Of a stretch of 64,000 bases of DNA, positions 39,053-49,393 are shown piece after piece; position 1 is the stretch's first letter, and each line of letters opens with the position of its first letter. The translations under genes were made by a program, and so were the position numbers. This DNA comes from Sugiyamaella lignohabitans (taxonomy: Eukaryota; Ascomycota; Dipodascomycetes; Dipodascales; Trichomonascaceae): the NCBI RefSeq assembly GCF_001640025.1, contig NC_031672.1:2852001-2916000 (forward strand). The letters run 5' to 3'. The notes beneath the pieces were generated by a model. It saw only the letters and a list, made by a program, of their open reading frames with translations. It was not told where the DNA came from and did not search any database.

Positions 39053-42000
39053 ATGAGAGGTCTTCTTTGGACACTTCTAATCAGCCTTTGCGTTGTCAAC
39101 GCTCTTCAAGCTGAAAATTTAGATAAACCAAATTTTGCCAATGCCCCTAAGAGAGCTGGTATCTATGCTCGTTGTCTGGAATTACTAGAAGGTCTGTTTG
39201 GCATGGGTCAAAGCAGTGGTGGCCAAATTGTAACTGGCAATGGTACACCTCAGTATCCTGCCTACACTGAGGCTCCAGCTTATGCCACTCAACCCGCTGC
39301 TGTTGTTCCCCAGGAACCAGCAGTGGAAGTTTCCTATATCACACAAGCACCCCAGATTTCTTATATTACTGAGCAAGGTCAAATTTCTTACATCACCGAA
39401 CCAGGTCTCACTGAAATCTCGTACATTACTCAACAGGGCGAGTTATCTTATATCACTCAACAGGGCGAGGTATCTTACATCACCCAGGAGGGACAAACTA
39501 TAACTATTTCACCACCCACTATTACTGATGTTATTACATCATATATCACTATCCAACCTCCACCTTCAGTTGTTACTGCAGGAGCTGGTGAAGTTTCCTA
39601 TGTTAGCCAACAGCCTGTCACTACTTGGGTGGTCGTCACTGCTGGTGCACCAGTTGTGCAACAAGTTGGCTCCCAAATGCAATCGATCATTTCTCAGGTA
39701 GCTCCACAAGCTGGTGAAATGATGTCGACCATCTACACTCAATCAATTGTTACAGATTTCCCCATGATCCAAAGCATGATTTCCAATATTGGTGTTGGTG
39801 GTGCTGTCACTGTAGGTGGTCAACTTCCAGGAGGTGGATCAGGAATTACTGTTACCGAGACTATTCAAGGTGTTGAGACAGTTGTTACTATTTTCCCCGA
39901 GATTGTAACTCAAACCGTTCAAGGACAGGCTGCTGTTATTACCATATATCCTGGACTCAACGGAATGGGAATTGGTGGCGCTCCATATATTATTACTGAG
40001 ACCATCGGTGGTCAGGAAGAGGTTATTACTATCAGTCCAGGACAGAATGGTGGTATAATTGAATCTCAATTTGAGCAAGTTCCTGGTGGTTATGTTGTTA
40101 CCGAAACCATCGATGGCCAGGTTAGTGTTATCACTGTATATGGCGTGGCCACCGAAGTTCAAACTATTCAGGGCCAAGAAACTGTTGTCACCATTGTCAA
40201 TGCTGGCCAGACAGGTAGTCCGGATCCCAATGCTGCCAACCCAATTGCCGCACCTGTCGCTAACAGCCCAGCTCAGACACCAACTCCTGCTGGTGCTGGT
40301 GCTGGTGCTGGTTCTGGGGCACCTGGTGGTGCCGCTGGCGGTGTCGAAGTTATTACTGAGACAATCCAAGGTCAAGTTACTGTTGTAACTATCAATGGCA
40401 GTCCAATTACCCCTGCTCCAGTTGCCGCTAGTGGAGCTGCTGGTCTCGGTGGTCTTCAATTTGGTGGTCCTCTTGCTCAATATGGACCTGAGATTTATTC
40501 TATGCTTATGCAAGTTGCTCCTCAATTGCAAGGAGAAACCTTTGAAGAGATTATTTCTCAGCTTCCTACTTTGGTGACTGAGTATGGACCACAAATCCAA
40601 TCCATTGTTAGCCAAGTCGCTCCTCAATATGCTGGTATTATTCAAGCTGCAGGTTCAAACCCTCAGTTGGCTAGTCAGTTTATGGAGATTCTATCGGATG
40701 CCCCTGAGTTGTTTACTGTTGTGCAATCCAACTACCAGGATGGTATCCCAGGTATCTTGTCAGCCATTGAGACTCAATACCCTCAAGATTACAGTATCAT
40801 CGAGTTGATGTTGTCTGAATCACCTCAGATCTTTGCCACCATTGCTGGAATGTACTCTCCCGGTATAATCACCCAAGTCGAGCAGTTTGCTTCTTATTAT
40901 CCACAGGCATCTGCTGGTCTCAATATCGATGTTGGCTCCACTCCATCAGCAACTGCTGGCGGCAGTGGAGGCCAAATGGCTATTCAGATCCAACCCATTT
41001 TTTCGACCTTGCTGTCTTCTGTATCTCCTGCCTCAGTTCAGCAACTGTTCAGCACTTTCTTTGGATCGGGCTCTAACCCCGAACTGGAGCAAATCATCTC
41101 CCAGTATGCACCACAAATTGCTTCTCAGATCCAACAGGCTGCTCCAGCAATCGCATCTACTGCTGCAAATGCCTTTGCTCAATATGCTCGTCAAGGTGGT
41201 GCTACAAATATCCAACAAGTGGCAACTGATCCCGCTAGACTCGTCTCTGCTGCACAGATGGCTATCTCTCAGGTGGCACCACAGGCCATCTCAAGTATTC
41301 AGGCAGCCATTAAAAACAGATTGCCTGCTGCTGCTGCTGCTACTAGTGTCGGTCAAGTTGTTTCTCAATTCAGCCCCAAGCTTGTCTCTAGTGCCCAGGC
41401 TATCGTTTCCCAAGTTGGCCCTCAGGTCGTTCAAGGTGTGCAAAGTATTGTCAGCCAGGTTCCCAAGCAACAACTTACTGATGCTACAGCAGTTGCATCA
41501 CAAGTGATCCCTAAAGCTTCTGGATTATTTGCTAATATCGCCAATTCGCTCCATTGGTATCGTCAGAACCAGCACTATCAGCGCGATATCGCCGTCACCT
41601 ATGTTCAACGTGCCGTTGAAACAAGTTCGGCTGTCGACGGTGTTGAAGCTGGCCAATCTGCTGAACAGTCGTTGATTGCTCGCCAAGAATCGCACTCTTT
41701 TGTTGGTCTTGGTAATGTTATGAATGATGCAGTCGACTCAGACGTTTCAGAAACTGAAGATGAGTCTCTTATTCCCCGTCAACAGTCACATTCATTTGTC
41801 GGTTTGGGCAATGCTCTAGATGGTCCTCAAGATAATTCTGTGGATGGTTCTTTGGATAACTCTATCGTTAAACGTAATTCTCCTTCAGACGAATTCACTC
41901 CTTCAACTTTTCTCACTTCACTGGCTACAGGTATGTACTAGGTTGTTTTCCTTTTAGCGAAGAGATTTTTTAAAATAAATTTTTGTTATACTTTTTTTTT

Positions 42001-44171
42001 TTTTTACTTTCTTTCTATCTTTGTACTAACTTGAGCAGCCAATGAGAACTTTTCGAGTATTTTTGACCGTAAGTAGGCGCTATGACTATGTTGAAGGACG
42101 AGCTTAGCAACTAACAGCATTAGATGGTGCCGAAAATATTGACACTGTGTTTGTGACGTCGGACCCTTCTAGTACTAGCACTGTATTAAGTTTCACTGAC
42201 GAGGCTAAAACATCCGTCCCAACAACTACCAAATACTTTGTTAATCAGACATCTTATATCACGATTACCCAAGAGCCAACTCTAGTGACAAGTACCGACT
42301 ATGTCAAGAGCACCCTGGGAGATGGATCAGTAACCACCGAACTTTTTACTACGGTATTAACTAGAACCCGACCTCAATCAACAGTTCAAGTTGTTCATGA
42401 CCAATACCTGACTGTGGTTGATGGAAAGACTGTTACGATCAATATTGGAACTACCAGCGCAGTCCCATTGCCTTCACTAGAAGTGGTTTCTAGCTTCACA
42501 GCTTTACCCACAAGTACTGGTTTCGACAATAGAACCGAAACTGGAGCAGCTAATATCTCCAGTTTGGTAACATCAGCTCCCACCAAACCACAAGTAATTG
42601 CCCCTTCGGTAATAACCCAGTATGGATTTAAATGCAACGGAACTGTTGCAGCGTCTTCACAGCCAAACTTGATTGCACCATATGGACCAAGCGATATTGT
42701 GAATCCAAACAGTGGGGTGATTATTACTCAATATATTACTCAGTGTTGTCAGAATGTGTGTGTACGACAAACATCGGTATCTACTCCTACTATCCCGACT
42801 GTCGCTGTTAGTAAATGCGATGCTGCTTGTACAACCACTACTGTGGCCTGTCCATACTGCACTCTTTCGACAACCGTTTCGACACACTACGTGACCACCA
42901 CTGGAGCGGACGAGTCCCTTCAAACGGTAACCATCTATGAACCCTGTGCAGCAGTGGCAGTTCCTTCGTCCAGTCCAGTACTGGTCCAAACCACATCCTT
43001 GATAGCGGCACCCGAACCAACAGAAACCAGTCCTAGCAGCGAACGATCTAGCCAATCCAGCGTCTATACGACTCTGTGGATTCCAAAATCAGGCTACTCT
43101 TCCAGCCATACTGCAGTCTACGGTCCAACCGGTGTATTCCCAGAGTCGGTAGCCAACGCAATACCAACCACAGGAACCGGTATTGTTGTATGTTCAGGAA
43201 AGTCATGTGCTACCAAGGGTCCAGCTCCAGTGGTCTGTGCTGGTACTAGTTGCCAGTCCACAGTTTATACCACAGTATTCTGTACCAAAGACAGTTGTAC
43301 CAGAGCCGAGATCCCAACTCCAGTTGTTGTATCTGGCTCTGCCAGCCAGAGTCCTGTCATCACTACCATTGGCAGTGGACAAGTTTTGTGCTCTGAAAAG
43401 TCGTGCTCCACTACTGGTAGCGGTCCTCTTGTTTGTGCTGGCTCCTTGTGTGCCTCAGCTCCATATCCTACTGTCAGTTGTAGTGGAGAGTCGTGTACTA
43501 CTGTGGCTCCGTCAACACCCAAGGTGATTATTCCCGTTGCCAGTGGAACAACTATCCCTAGCAGTGCCATCGTGACACCAACCTCGTACGGTCAAATCAG
43601 GTGCAGTGGCTCTGCTGCCTGTACCACTACTGGAGAAGCTCCTGTCTACTGTGCTGGAGATTTGTGTGCTACAGGACCATATCAGTTGGTCACCAATAGC
43701 GGTAATGGCTGGAAAACAGCACCTGTTGCCAGTCTTGTCATACAAACAGCATGCTCGACTCTAACAGATGAACTAGCCCAGGAAGAAGGAACACCCATTC
43801 AAGTGAGCAATGGTGGACCTGTGCCTACTGATTTCAGCAACCTCGGAGGACCACAAGTCAGTAGCGCATCAGAAACTCCTGAACCTATTCCCATCACAGC
43901 TGTCCCATCAAACGGTGTAGTTGTTTGCAGTGGACAGAAGTGCCAGACCTCAGGAGCCCCTGTAGCTTCGTGCGAAGACGGCAGCTGTGCTATCTACACC
44001 ACTCTATCCTGTAACAAGGCTGGCTGTCTCCCAGCAGCTACTCCTGTGCCAGCTGCCAGTAACATGCCCTCGTTACTAGCAGGGTTCTCCCAAGGATTCG
44101 CTGGCCATACCACCGTCCCTTACCTCACATTGGTCCTGGGTATGCTAACGGGAGCTCTTGTCGTTTTTTAA
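39053..44171 (+). CDS. Large GPI-anchored cell-wall/adhesin-like protein, three exons
   Basis: Exons 39053-41930, 42039-42068 and 42124-44171 join in frame to 1651 residues. Exon 1 starts with a signal peptide (MRGLLWTLLISLCVVNA). It then has about seven SYIT repeats (about 97-165), about five repeats of T-T/E-TI-GQ-VVTI type, and a helical part built around QIQSIVSQVAPQ-like words. Exon 3 has Ser/Thr-rich sequence with recurring Cys pairs (CSGKSC, CAGTSC, CTKDSC, CSEKSC, CAGDLC, CNKAGC). It ends in a GPI signal whose hydrophobic tail TVPYLTLVLGMLTGALVVF abuts the stop. Secretion and wall anchoring are well supported; adhesion is inferred from this architecture. Two segments, LIARQESHSFVGLGN and LIPRQQSHSFVGLGN, repeat near the end of exon 1. 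I do not recognise a named homologue. Retention of intron 1 would stop at 41939-41941 and yield a 962-residue form without anchor. Confidence 0.8.
41931..42038 (+). other. Intron 1 of the cell-wall protein gene
   Basis: 108 nt, donor GTATGT, branch TACTAAC at 42024-42030, acceptor GAGCAG eight bases later. Removal restores an open frame past the TAG at 41939. Confidence 0.82.
42069..42123 (+). other. Intron 2 of the cell-wall protein gene
   Basis: 55 nt, donor GTAAGT, branch AACTAAC at 42109-42115, acceptor CATTAG. An in-frame alternative acceptor (CAG at 42115-42117) is too near the branch A to be likely. The joined codon is CAT. Confidence 0.78.
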
Positions 44172-44228
44172 AAGACACTCCTTATATTCTATACTACATA
44201 CACCAGCTGTACGTTACTCTCCTGGTCT

Positions 44229-44288
44229 GCCTCCGGCGGCTGGGGCTCTGCCCCAGACCCCGTGGCTCCTCTCGCTTCGCTCGAGTCG
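44229..44288 (+). repeat. Single GC arm past the cell-wall protein gene
   Basis: A complete 60-bp CTCGAG-type arm, starting 57 bp past the stop in the gene's orientation. Confidence 0.92.
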
Positions 44289-46303
44289 AGCATCTACCGC
44301 CCCAGGAGCTTGGGGAAATGGGCTGTTGGCTTAAGCAGATGAATCCAGCGCATAGAGTCATCAATGTGAAAGACAACTTCCACTTTCTCTGTCAGAGTAT
44401 CAAACGGCGAATTAAAAATGCTCATTGCTTTGTTGCTGTGACGATATTTGGGCCGATTTCTACCATAAATATGAATATCATGACTATTTGGTTACTGATA
44501 TCTTATATTTTTTTTGTATTTCAAATATACTGGTACCGTCGCTAAACAGCGTTTAGTATGGATCGCTCTTAGCAGCATGCAGGCATATGACGGAGAAAAG
44601 CCACCAATTCCTGAGGATCATGTCTCTTTCGGTAAATATGTACCTCGAATCACATCGATACTATGCCTTGTAATCACCTATGGATCCTGGTGATAGATAA
44701 AATATTTATCCCCATTTGCGAGTTGTTGACTGCAGAGACTTCATCACTTCAATTGTACTTCGATTCTGAATTCGGTTAATCCGTTGATCGACATCGTTTT
44801 CCCCTGCCGCCAAACTTGGTCGATCAGGGGGAATCTCTACTCCGAACCTCTGATCTTATCGCTGCGTTTGATATTTAAACAAGAAATTTCAAAATCTCTG
44901 CCAAAAAACTCGGGCGTTCATTTGAGCTGCAGATAGGCTAGGCTCTTAAGGGTCAGAAATATATTATTGATAAGTAGAGAGTGAGTTTGCCCACTATTTG
45001 CTTGGTTCAACTCATAACGAAGATGAGTCCCATGTAAGATATCTTAAGAAAACTAAATAATCACTGAATTTATTAAAGCATTACAGTTAATGGAATATAA
45101 TTATCACTATCTGTTTCTAATTCTGCTTATTAATCTGTCTTTTTATTCTGTTTATCTGCCTCTTGGTTTTTGTCTACTTCTGCTCTTATCTTCTATCAGC
45201 TATTTATTATCTTATTTCAGTATCGCCTGTTTTCGCCTTTTTCATTCTTCCTCACCTCATCAGCATACTCGCCATATTTTCTGTAGTTCGTGAGTAAGTT
45301 ACAGTTACACTTGCACAAAAGCTGGTTAAGTTCATTGTAGTAGTACACGATTAATGTGTCGTTCATTTTACGAATTATACGAATCCTACGGTAGGATATA
45401 AATTGGAAATTCCCCAATTAAGAAAGTCCGTTGGGCTGGTATCTCGGACAAACACCTGATAAAAGGCTAAATTCAGCTCCGCAATACCCTAACAAAGTAA
45501 TTTTAGGGTAAAGCCCACTAAAATCTCGGAGGAATATTAATTCCGTCTCTAGGCTTCATCTCCACTTTTGCCCATAGTTTAGCTTATGTATGATGTCCGC
45601 TTTTTTCGGCTATACTGCAATGGGATAGGCTGTTCGGAGGTTAGTCAGAACTTAAATAAACCTCGGCGGTAGCATATGCACGAAACGGGTTCTTGATATG
45701 GTCAAGATGGCATATATCGTTGTGGCGTATGCATCCATGCAAGTTTGTATTCGAGCCTTAAACGAGACGTGACGTTTTCGAGCGGGGAAAATGCAGAGAT
45801 GGCTTAGATGCCTCTGAGATGGCTGGTGGCGTCATCGAGAAAATACGAGCTGTTATATAACGAATATAGAACAAAAAAGAGGCTGTCCGGGATACAATTT
45901 CGCCGTAATACAGAACGTAATTAGAGTATAATTTAAACATCTGCACTAATAGAGACCACAGCTGAATTGAACTCTGCCCATGGCTTAATAGTTTGCTTGC
46001 TCTCTCGGTGGTGTTTTGGGCTGCATATACCCCATCTCCACTTTCAGATGCAAATATGGTCTGCTACGGGCTAACTTGGAGCCGCTGATCTTCACGATCT
46101 ATACCTCGAGATATATAAAAGGAGATGGATGTCACAACAAGGTTCGAGTTATTAACTGTTGACAATAATTGATTGATCCATCCAAAGTTGTTTATCAATT
46201 GAGTTTTGACACTACAACACAATACACCAAGATCATACGCCAAGATTATACACAAGGTCATACACCACAAGACCCTATATCAGAACACAAAAACCAGAAA
46301 ACA
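44289..46303. other. Intergenic region and glutathione transferase promoter
   Basis: No gene is supported in this AT-rich 2 kb. The right end is the transferase promoter with a TATA box at 46112. Confidence 0.45.
46112..46120 (+). promoter_or_regulatory. TATA box of the glutathione transferase gene
   Basis: TATATAAAA, about 185 bp before the ATG at 46304. The leader that follows is A/C-rich, as in expressed yeast genes. Confidence 0.6.
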
Positions 46304-46984
46304 ATGCCTGCACAAATTACTCTTTATGACCTCGAGCGATCGCGTTCGCAGAGAATTGGCTGGCTTTTGGAAGAGCTCAAGGTAGACTATAACGTCGAGA
46401 CGTTTAAGCGTAACGAGCGTCAGAGAGCCGATCCTGCACTATTCAAGATCCATCCTCTCGGAAAAGCACCAGTGATCAGTGTTGATGGTAAGATCATTGC
46501 TGAAAGTGCTGTGATCATTGACTATCTGATCAAGAATTTTGGTCAAGGAAGTGAGCTCGAGGCCAAGAACGAAGAAGAGGCCTTTGATATCAACTACTAT
46601 CTCCACCACTCCGAGGCCACTCTTCAGCCATGTTTGTTATTGCTGTTCGTCACCGACGTGACAAACAAACAAGCTCCCTACCTCCTCAAATCAGTTGCCA
46701 AAAAGGTCACCGAGGCCCAAGACGATGGCTATGCTCTGCCCGAACTCAAGCTCAACCTGAAGTACCTCGACGACAAGCTCAAGACCAACGGCACCGGTTT
46801 CTTCGTCGGCGACCATCTCTCCGGTGCCGACATCATCTACTCGTTCCCACTACTCGACGCCAAACACCGCAAGTTCGCGACCGCCGAGGACTACCCCCAT
46901 ATCTTCAAGTGGATCGATCTCATTACCGCCCGTCCCGCCTACAAAGCCGCTCTCGAGAAGACCGGCAAGCCTGCTAAAATCTAA
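46304..46984 (+). CDS. Glutathione S-transferase, Gtt1-like
   Basis: The protein has 226 residues. The start is ATG 46304 after AAAACA; the frame runs further upstream without an ATG. The thioredoxin-fold half starts ITLYDLERSRSQRIGWLLEE and contains the glutathione-site motif KAPVISVDGKIIAESAVIID with its cis-proline VP/VI position and ES pair. The C-terminal helical half contains FFVGDHLSGADIIYSFPLLD, the GST N-capping region. Arg-Ser-Gln-Arg after LYDLE matches fungal Gtt1/bacterial-type GSTs. Such enzymes conjugate glutathione to electrophiles or act as peroxidases. The 3' half of the gene is markedly richer in GC than the 5' half. It is followed after 46 bp by a composite GC element. Confidence 0.88.
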   Translation: MPAQITLYDLERSRSQRIGWLLEELKVDYNVETFKRNERQRADPALFKIHPLGKAPVISVDGKIIAESAVIIDYLIKNFGQGSELEAKNEEEAFDINYYLHHSEATLQPCLLLLFVTDVTNKQAPYLLKSVAKKVTEAQDDGYALPELKLNLKYLDDKLKTNGTGFFVGDHLSGADIIYSFPLLDAKHRKFATAEDYPHIFKWIDLITARPAYKAALEKTGKPAKI

Positions 46985-47030
46985 TCTATATATAAATCCT
47001 AGTACTCGTAATTTGTTCTCTCTCCCTCGT

Positions 47031-47245
47031 GCCTCCGGCGGCTGGGGCTCCGCCCCAGACCCTGGTTGCTCCTGCTTCGCAGGAGATGGCTCCGACTGGC
47101 GACCTCGTGCCTCCGGCGGCTGGGGCTCTGCCCCAGACCCCGTAGCTCCTGCTTCGCAGGAGATGGCTGGGACCGTCGATGCAACGACTCGAGCGCAGCG
47201 AGAGGAGCAACCGGGGTCTGGGGCGGAGCCCCAGCCGCCGGAGGC
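47031..47245. repeat. Composite GC element between convergent genes
   Basis: Arm 47031-47085 (+) is followed by a canonical 137-bp element 47109-47245 (+ arm with CTCCTGC hairpin, core ATGGCTGGGACCGTCGATGC, - arm CTCGAG type). The first arm starts 46 bp past the GST stop and the last ends 86 bp past the stop of the facing gene. Confidence 0.92.
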
Positions 47246-47331
47246 ACACCGCAGGTTCACTTAATTCCGGAAAATGTATTGTTACATAGATGCAAAAAGG
47301 GTCGTAAGGGCATGAAGTGTTTGGTGTGGGA

Positions 47332-48138
47332 CTATGCAAATTCTTGGTCGTATCTGTCCCAGTAGCCGTCTTCGTTGTCGTCGTAGTTGATCTCGTCTGG
47401 TCGGTTGTAATTTGTAGACGGTAGAGTGGGCCGGATTTCGTAATCGAACAGCCGGTTCATGTTGGTTGTAAGAGAGATAGATGCTGGTTTGGGTTTGGTC
47501 GTTTCGTACGGGTTGGCTCCTAGTTTGCCGAGTTTCATTGTCAGCTCCTTCAGTTTTCGTAGGTTGTTCAGGTCTTCTTCGACAGACTCGTCGTCCTCGA
47601 ACACACTGGCTCCAAATGAGCTGCTGTTCGATGCTAATGTGCTGAGACTGCTGCGTGAACTCGTCTCTGATGAGGTGTCGTCTGACACGCTATGCTCGTG
47701 ATATTCATTGTCTGCTTCGCGGATATTGTCAAACCATGGTCTCCAATATAACTCCTCGTTATCGGGATCTTCAAGACACATGCGATGCAGCTTCCAGCAT
47801 GGTACATGTGATATGGAATTCGATTCCCAGATGAAATCCAGCTGCCTGGTCGTACACATGGCTTGTAATCTGTTTCGCGACACCCGGCGGTACTGAACTT
47901 TAGTCTCGTGATCGTGAGAGCTTGATATCAGCTGCTTGGCCATGTCACAAGCTACATGTGAACTGATGCTGGCAGCTAGTAAGCAGTCACGATACTTTTG
48001 CAGCGGCTTCCGCTCTTCCAGAGCTGATAATAAGTGTAACCCTAAAATCTGTCTAAGTTCCTCTTCTTGGCTGTCCCTATTTAGAATGGCTATCAGCCTT
48101 TCTGTCAGCTCCTCTACTGATAGGTTATATGACAACAT
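47332..48138 (-). CDS. Protein of unknown function, 268 residues
   Basis: The frame starts MLSYNLSVEELTERLIAILN and is intron-free. Residues 1-145 look folded and helical, with three or four Cys and Trp-rich stretches (LDFIWESNSISHVPCWKLH, WRPWFDNIREADNEY). A Ser-rich linker (about 150-185) and a short helical Leu/Lys segment (EEDLNNLRKLKELTMKLGKL) follow, then an acidic Tyr/Asp/Asn-rich tail. No signal peptide or membrane segment is visible. I do not recognise the family. It converges on GST, with a composite GC element between the two stops. Confidence 0.7.
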   Translation of the reverse strand: MLSYNLSVEELTERLIAILNRDSQEEELRQILGLHLLSALEERKPLQKYRDCLLAASISSHVACDMAKQLISSSHDHETKVQYRRVSRNRLQAMCTTRQLDFIWESNSISHVPCWKLHRMCLEDPDNEELYWRPWFDNIREADNEYHEHSVSDDTSSETSSRSSLSTLASNSSSFGASVFEDDESVEEDLNNLRKLKELTMKLGKLGANPYETTKPKPASISLTTNMNRLFDYEIRPTLPSTNYNRPDEINYDDNEDGYWDRYDQEFA

Positions 48139-48769
48139 GCTGAAATGGTTTAATGACTGACTGTCACCGTTTATATAACGGACTATCCGTATATTCCGTC
48201 TGATGAGATCCTGATAAGATCCTGATAAGATCTTATATGTAATTCACAGTTCTGTATTTCGAGAAGACTTCCAGCAGAGCGTCTCGTAGGACTAAAACTA
48301 GAATGACGACTTCTCTGGTGTGAAGTTGATACTTTCACGACGCAAAATAAATAAATGCTGATGCAAAACAGAAACCACTGGCTACTGGAAATACTTTTAT
48401 TGATATATACAGCCAAACACCGCAAGAAAGCAAGTGTCGCTCTTATAAAATAAGCTTAAAAACGGTTACTCCGCAAAAATGTCCGTGGGGGCTCTACCTG
48501 TTTTATTGCGTCTCCGTTGGTCCGGCATGAGATGTACAGCGCAATGTGCCTCTAACGGTAATGATCCACACAAACCATGCGTTTCATCTACCGCCCTTAC
48601 ATAAATGCACCAATCTCACACCGTCATAGGGTCTCATAAGATCCGACGCTAGACCCACTAGCGTCCCGGCCCCACTGACCAGCGTCGCAACCCCCGCCAA
48701 AACCCACGAGCCTTAAAACCGGGGTGCGTCTCGTTCTCCGGGCCAGCGGACCGGGGGTGAGATACTGTC
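48139..48769. other. Gene-free region upstream of the 47332 gene
   Basis: Promoter side of the unknown gene and 5' flank of the GC array. A short direct repeat, TGATAAGATC, occurs twice near 48210-48230. No gene is supported. Confidence 0.4.
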
Positions 48770-49259
48770 TCAGGCAGCTGGGGCTCCGCCCCAGACCTCG
48801 CGGCTCCTGCTTCGCAGGAGGACTCAACCGGATCCGGGTCTGCCTCCGGCAGCTGGAGCTCCGCCCCAGACCCCGTAGCTCCTGCTTCGCAGGAGACTGG
48901 TTGGCCCGCTAACTCCGTGGTGTGGGAGTGCCTCCGGCGGCTGGGGCTCTGCCCCAGACCCCGTGGCTCCTGCTTCGCAGGAGATGGCTGGGACCGTCGG
49001 CGAAACGACTCGAGCAGAGCGAGAGGAGCAGTGGGGTCTGGGGCGAAGCCCCAGCCGCCGGAGGCAGGCACGGAACCAATACCGGAGTTACCGGTCGAAG
49101 GACGACTCGAGCGGAGCGAGAGGAGCAGTGGGGTCTGGGGCGAAGCCCCAGCCGCCGGAGGCAGGCACGGAACCAATACCGGAGTTACCGGTCGAAGGAC
49201 GACTCGAGCGGAGCGAGAGGAGCAGTGGGGTCTGGGGCGAAGCCCCAGCCGCCGGAGGC
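48770..49259. repeat. Array of six GC arms with a 97-bp tandem triplication
   Basis: Three + arms (about 48770-48820, 48842-48895, 48930-48983) are followed by three - arms (49006-49065, 49103-49162, 49200-49259). The - arms repeat with an exact 97-bp period together with the flank GGCACGGAACCAATACCGGA. Their H1 loop is GAA in all three. The array ends 134 bp past the GATA factor stop. Confidence 0.93.
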
Positions 49260-49393
49260 AGGGCCCGGACCCCGGAGCCGGGTTTAGCGGAGGAAGGATG
49301 GGAGGTTTTTCTCTATCATCATCATTATTATACAAACAAATGAACATAATATATATATATACACAAATAGATGTACTTTTAAGAAGGCTTTTG

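Noticed and set aside
46169..46303. 45-residue N-terminal extension of the glutathione transferase
   Set aside because: It begins at a TTG, no ATG is present upstream in frame, and ITLYDLE at the ATG 46304 start matches the usual GST N-terminus.
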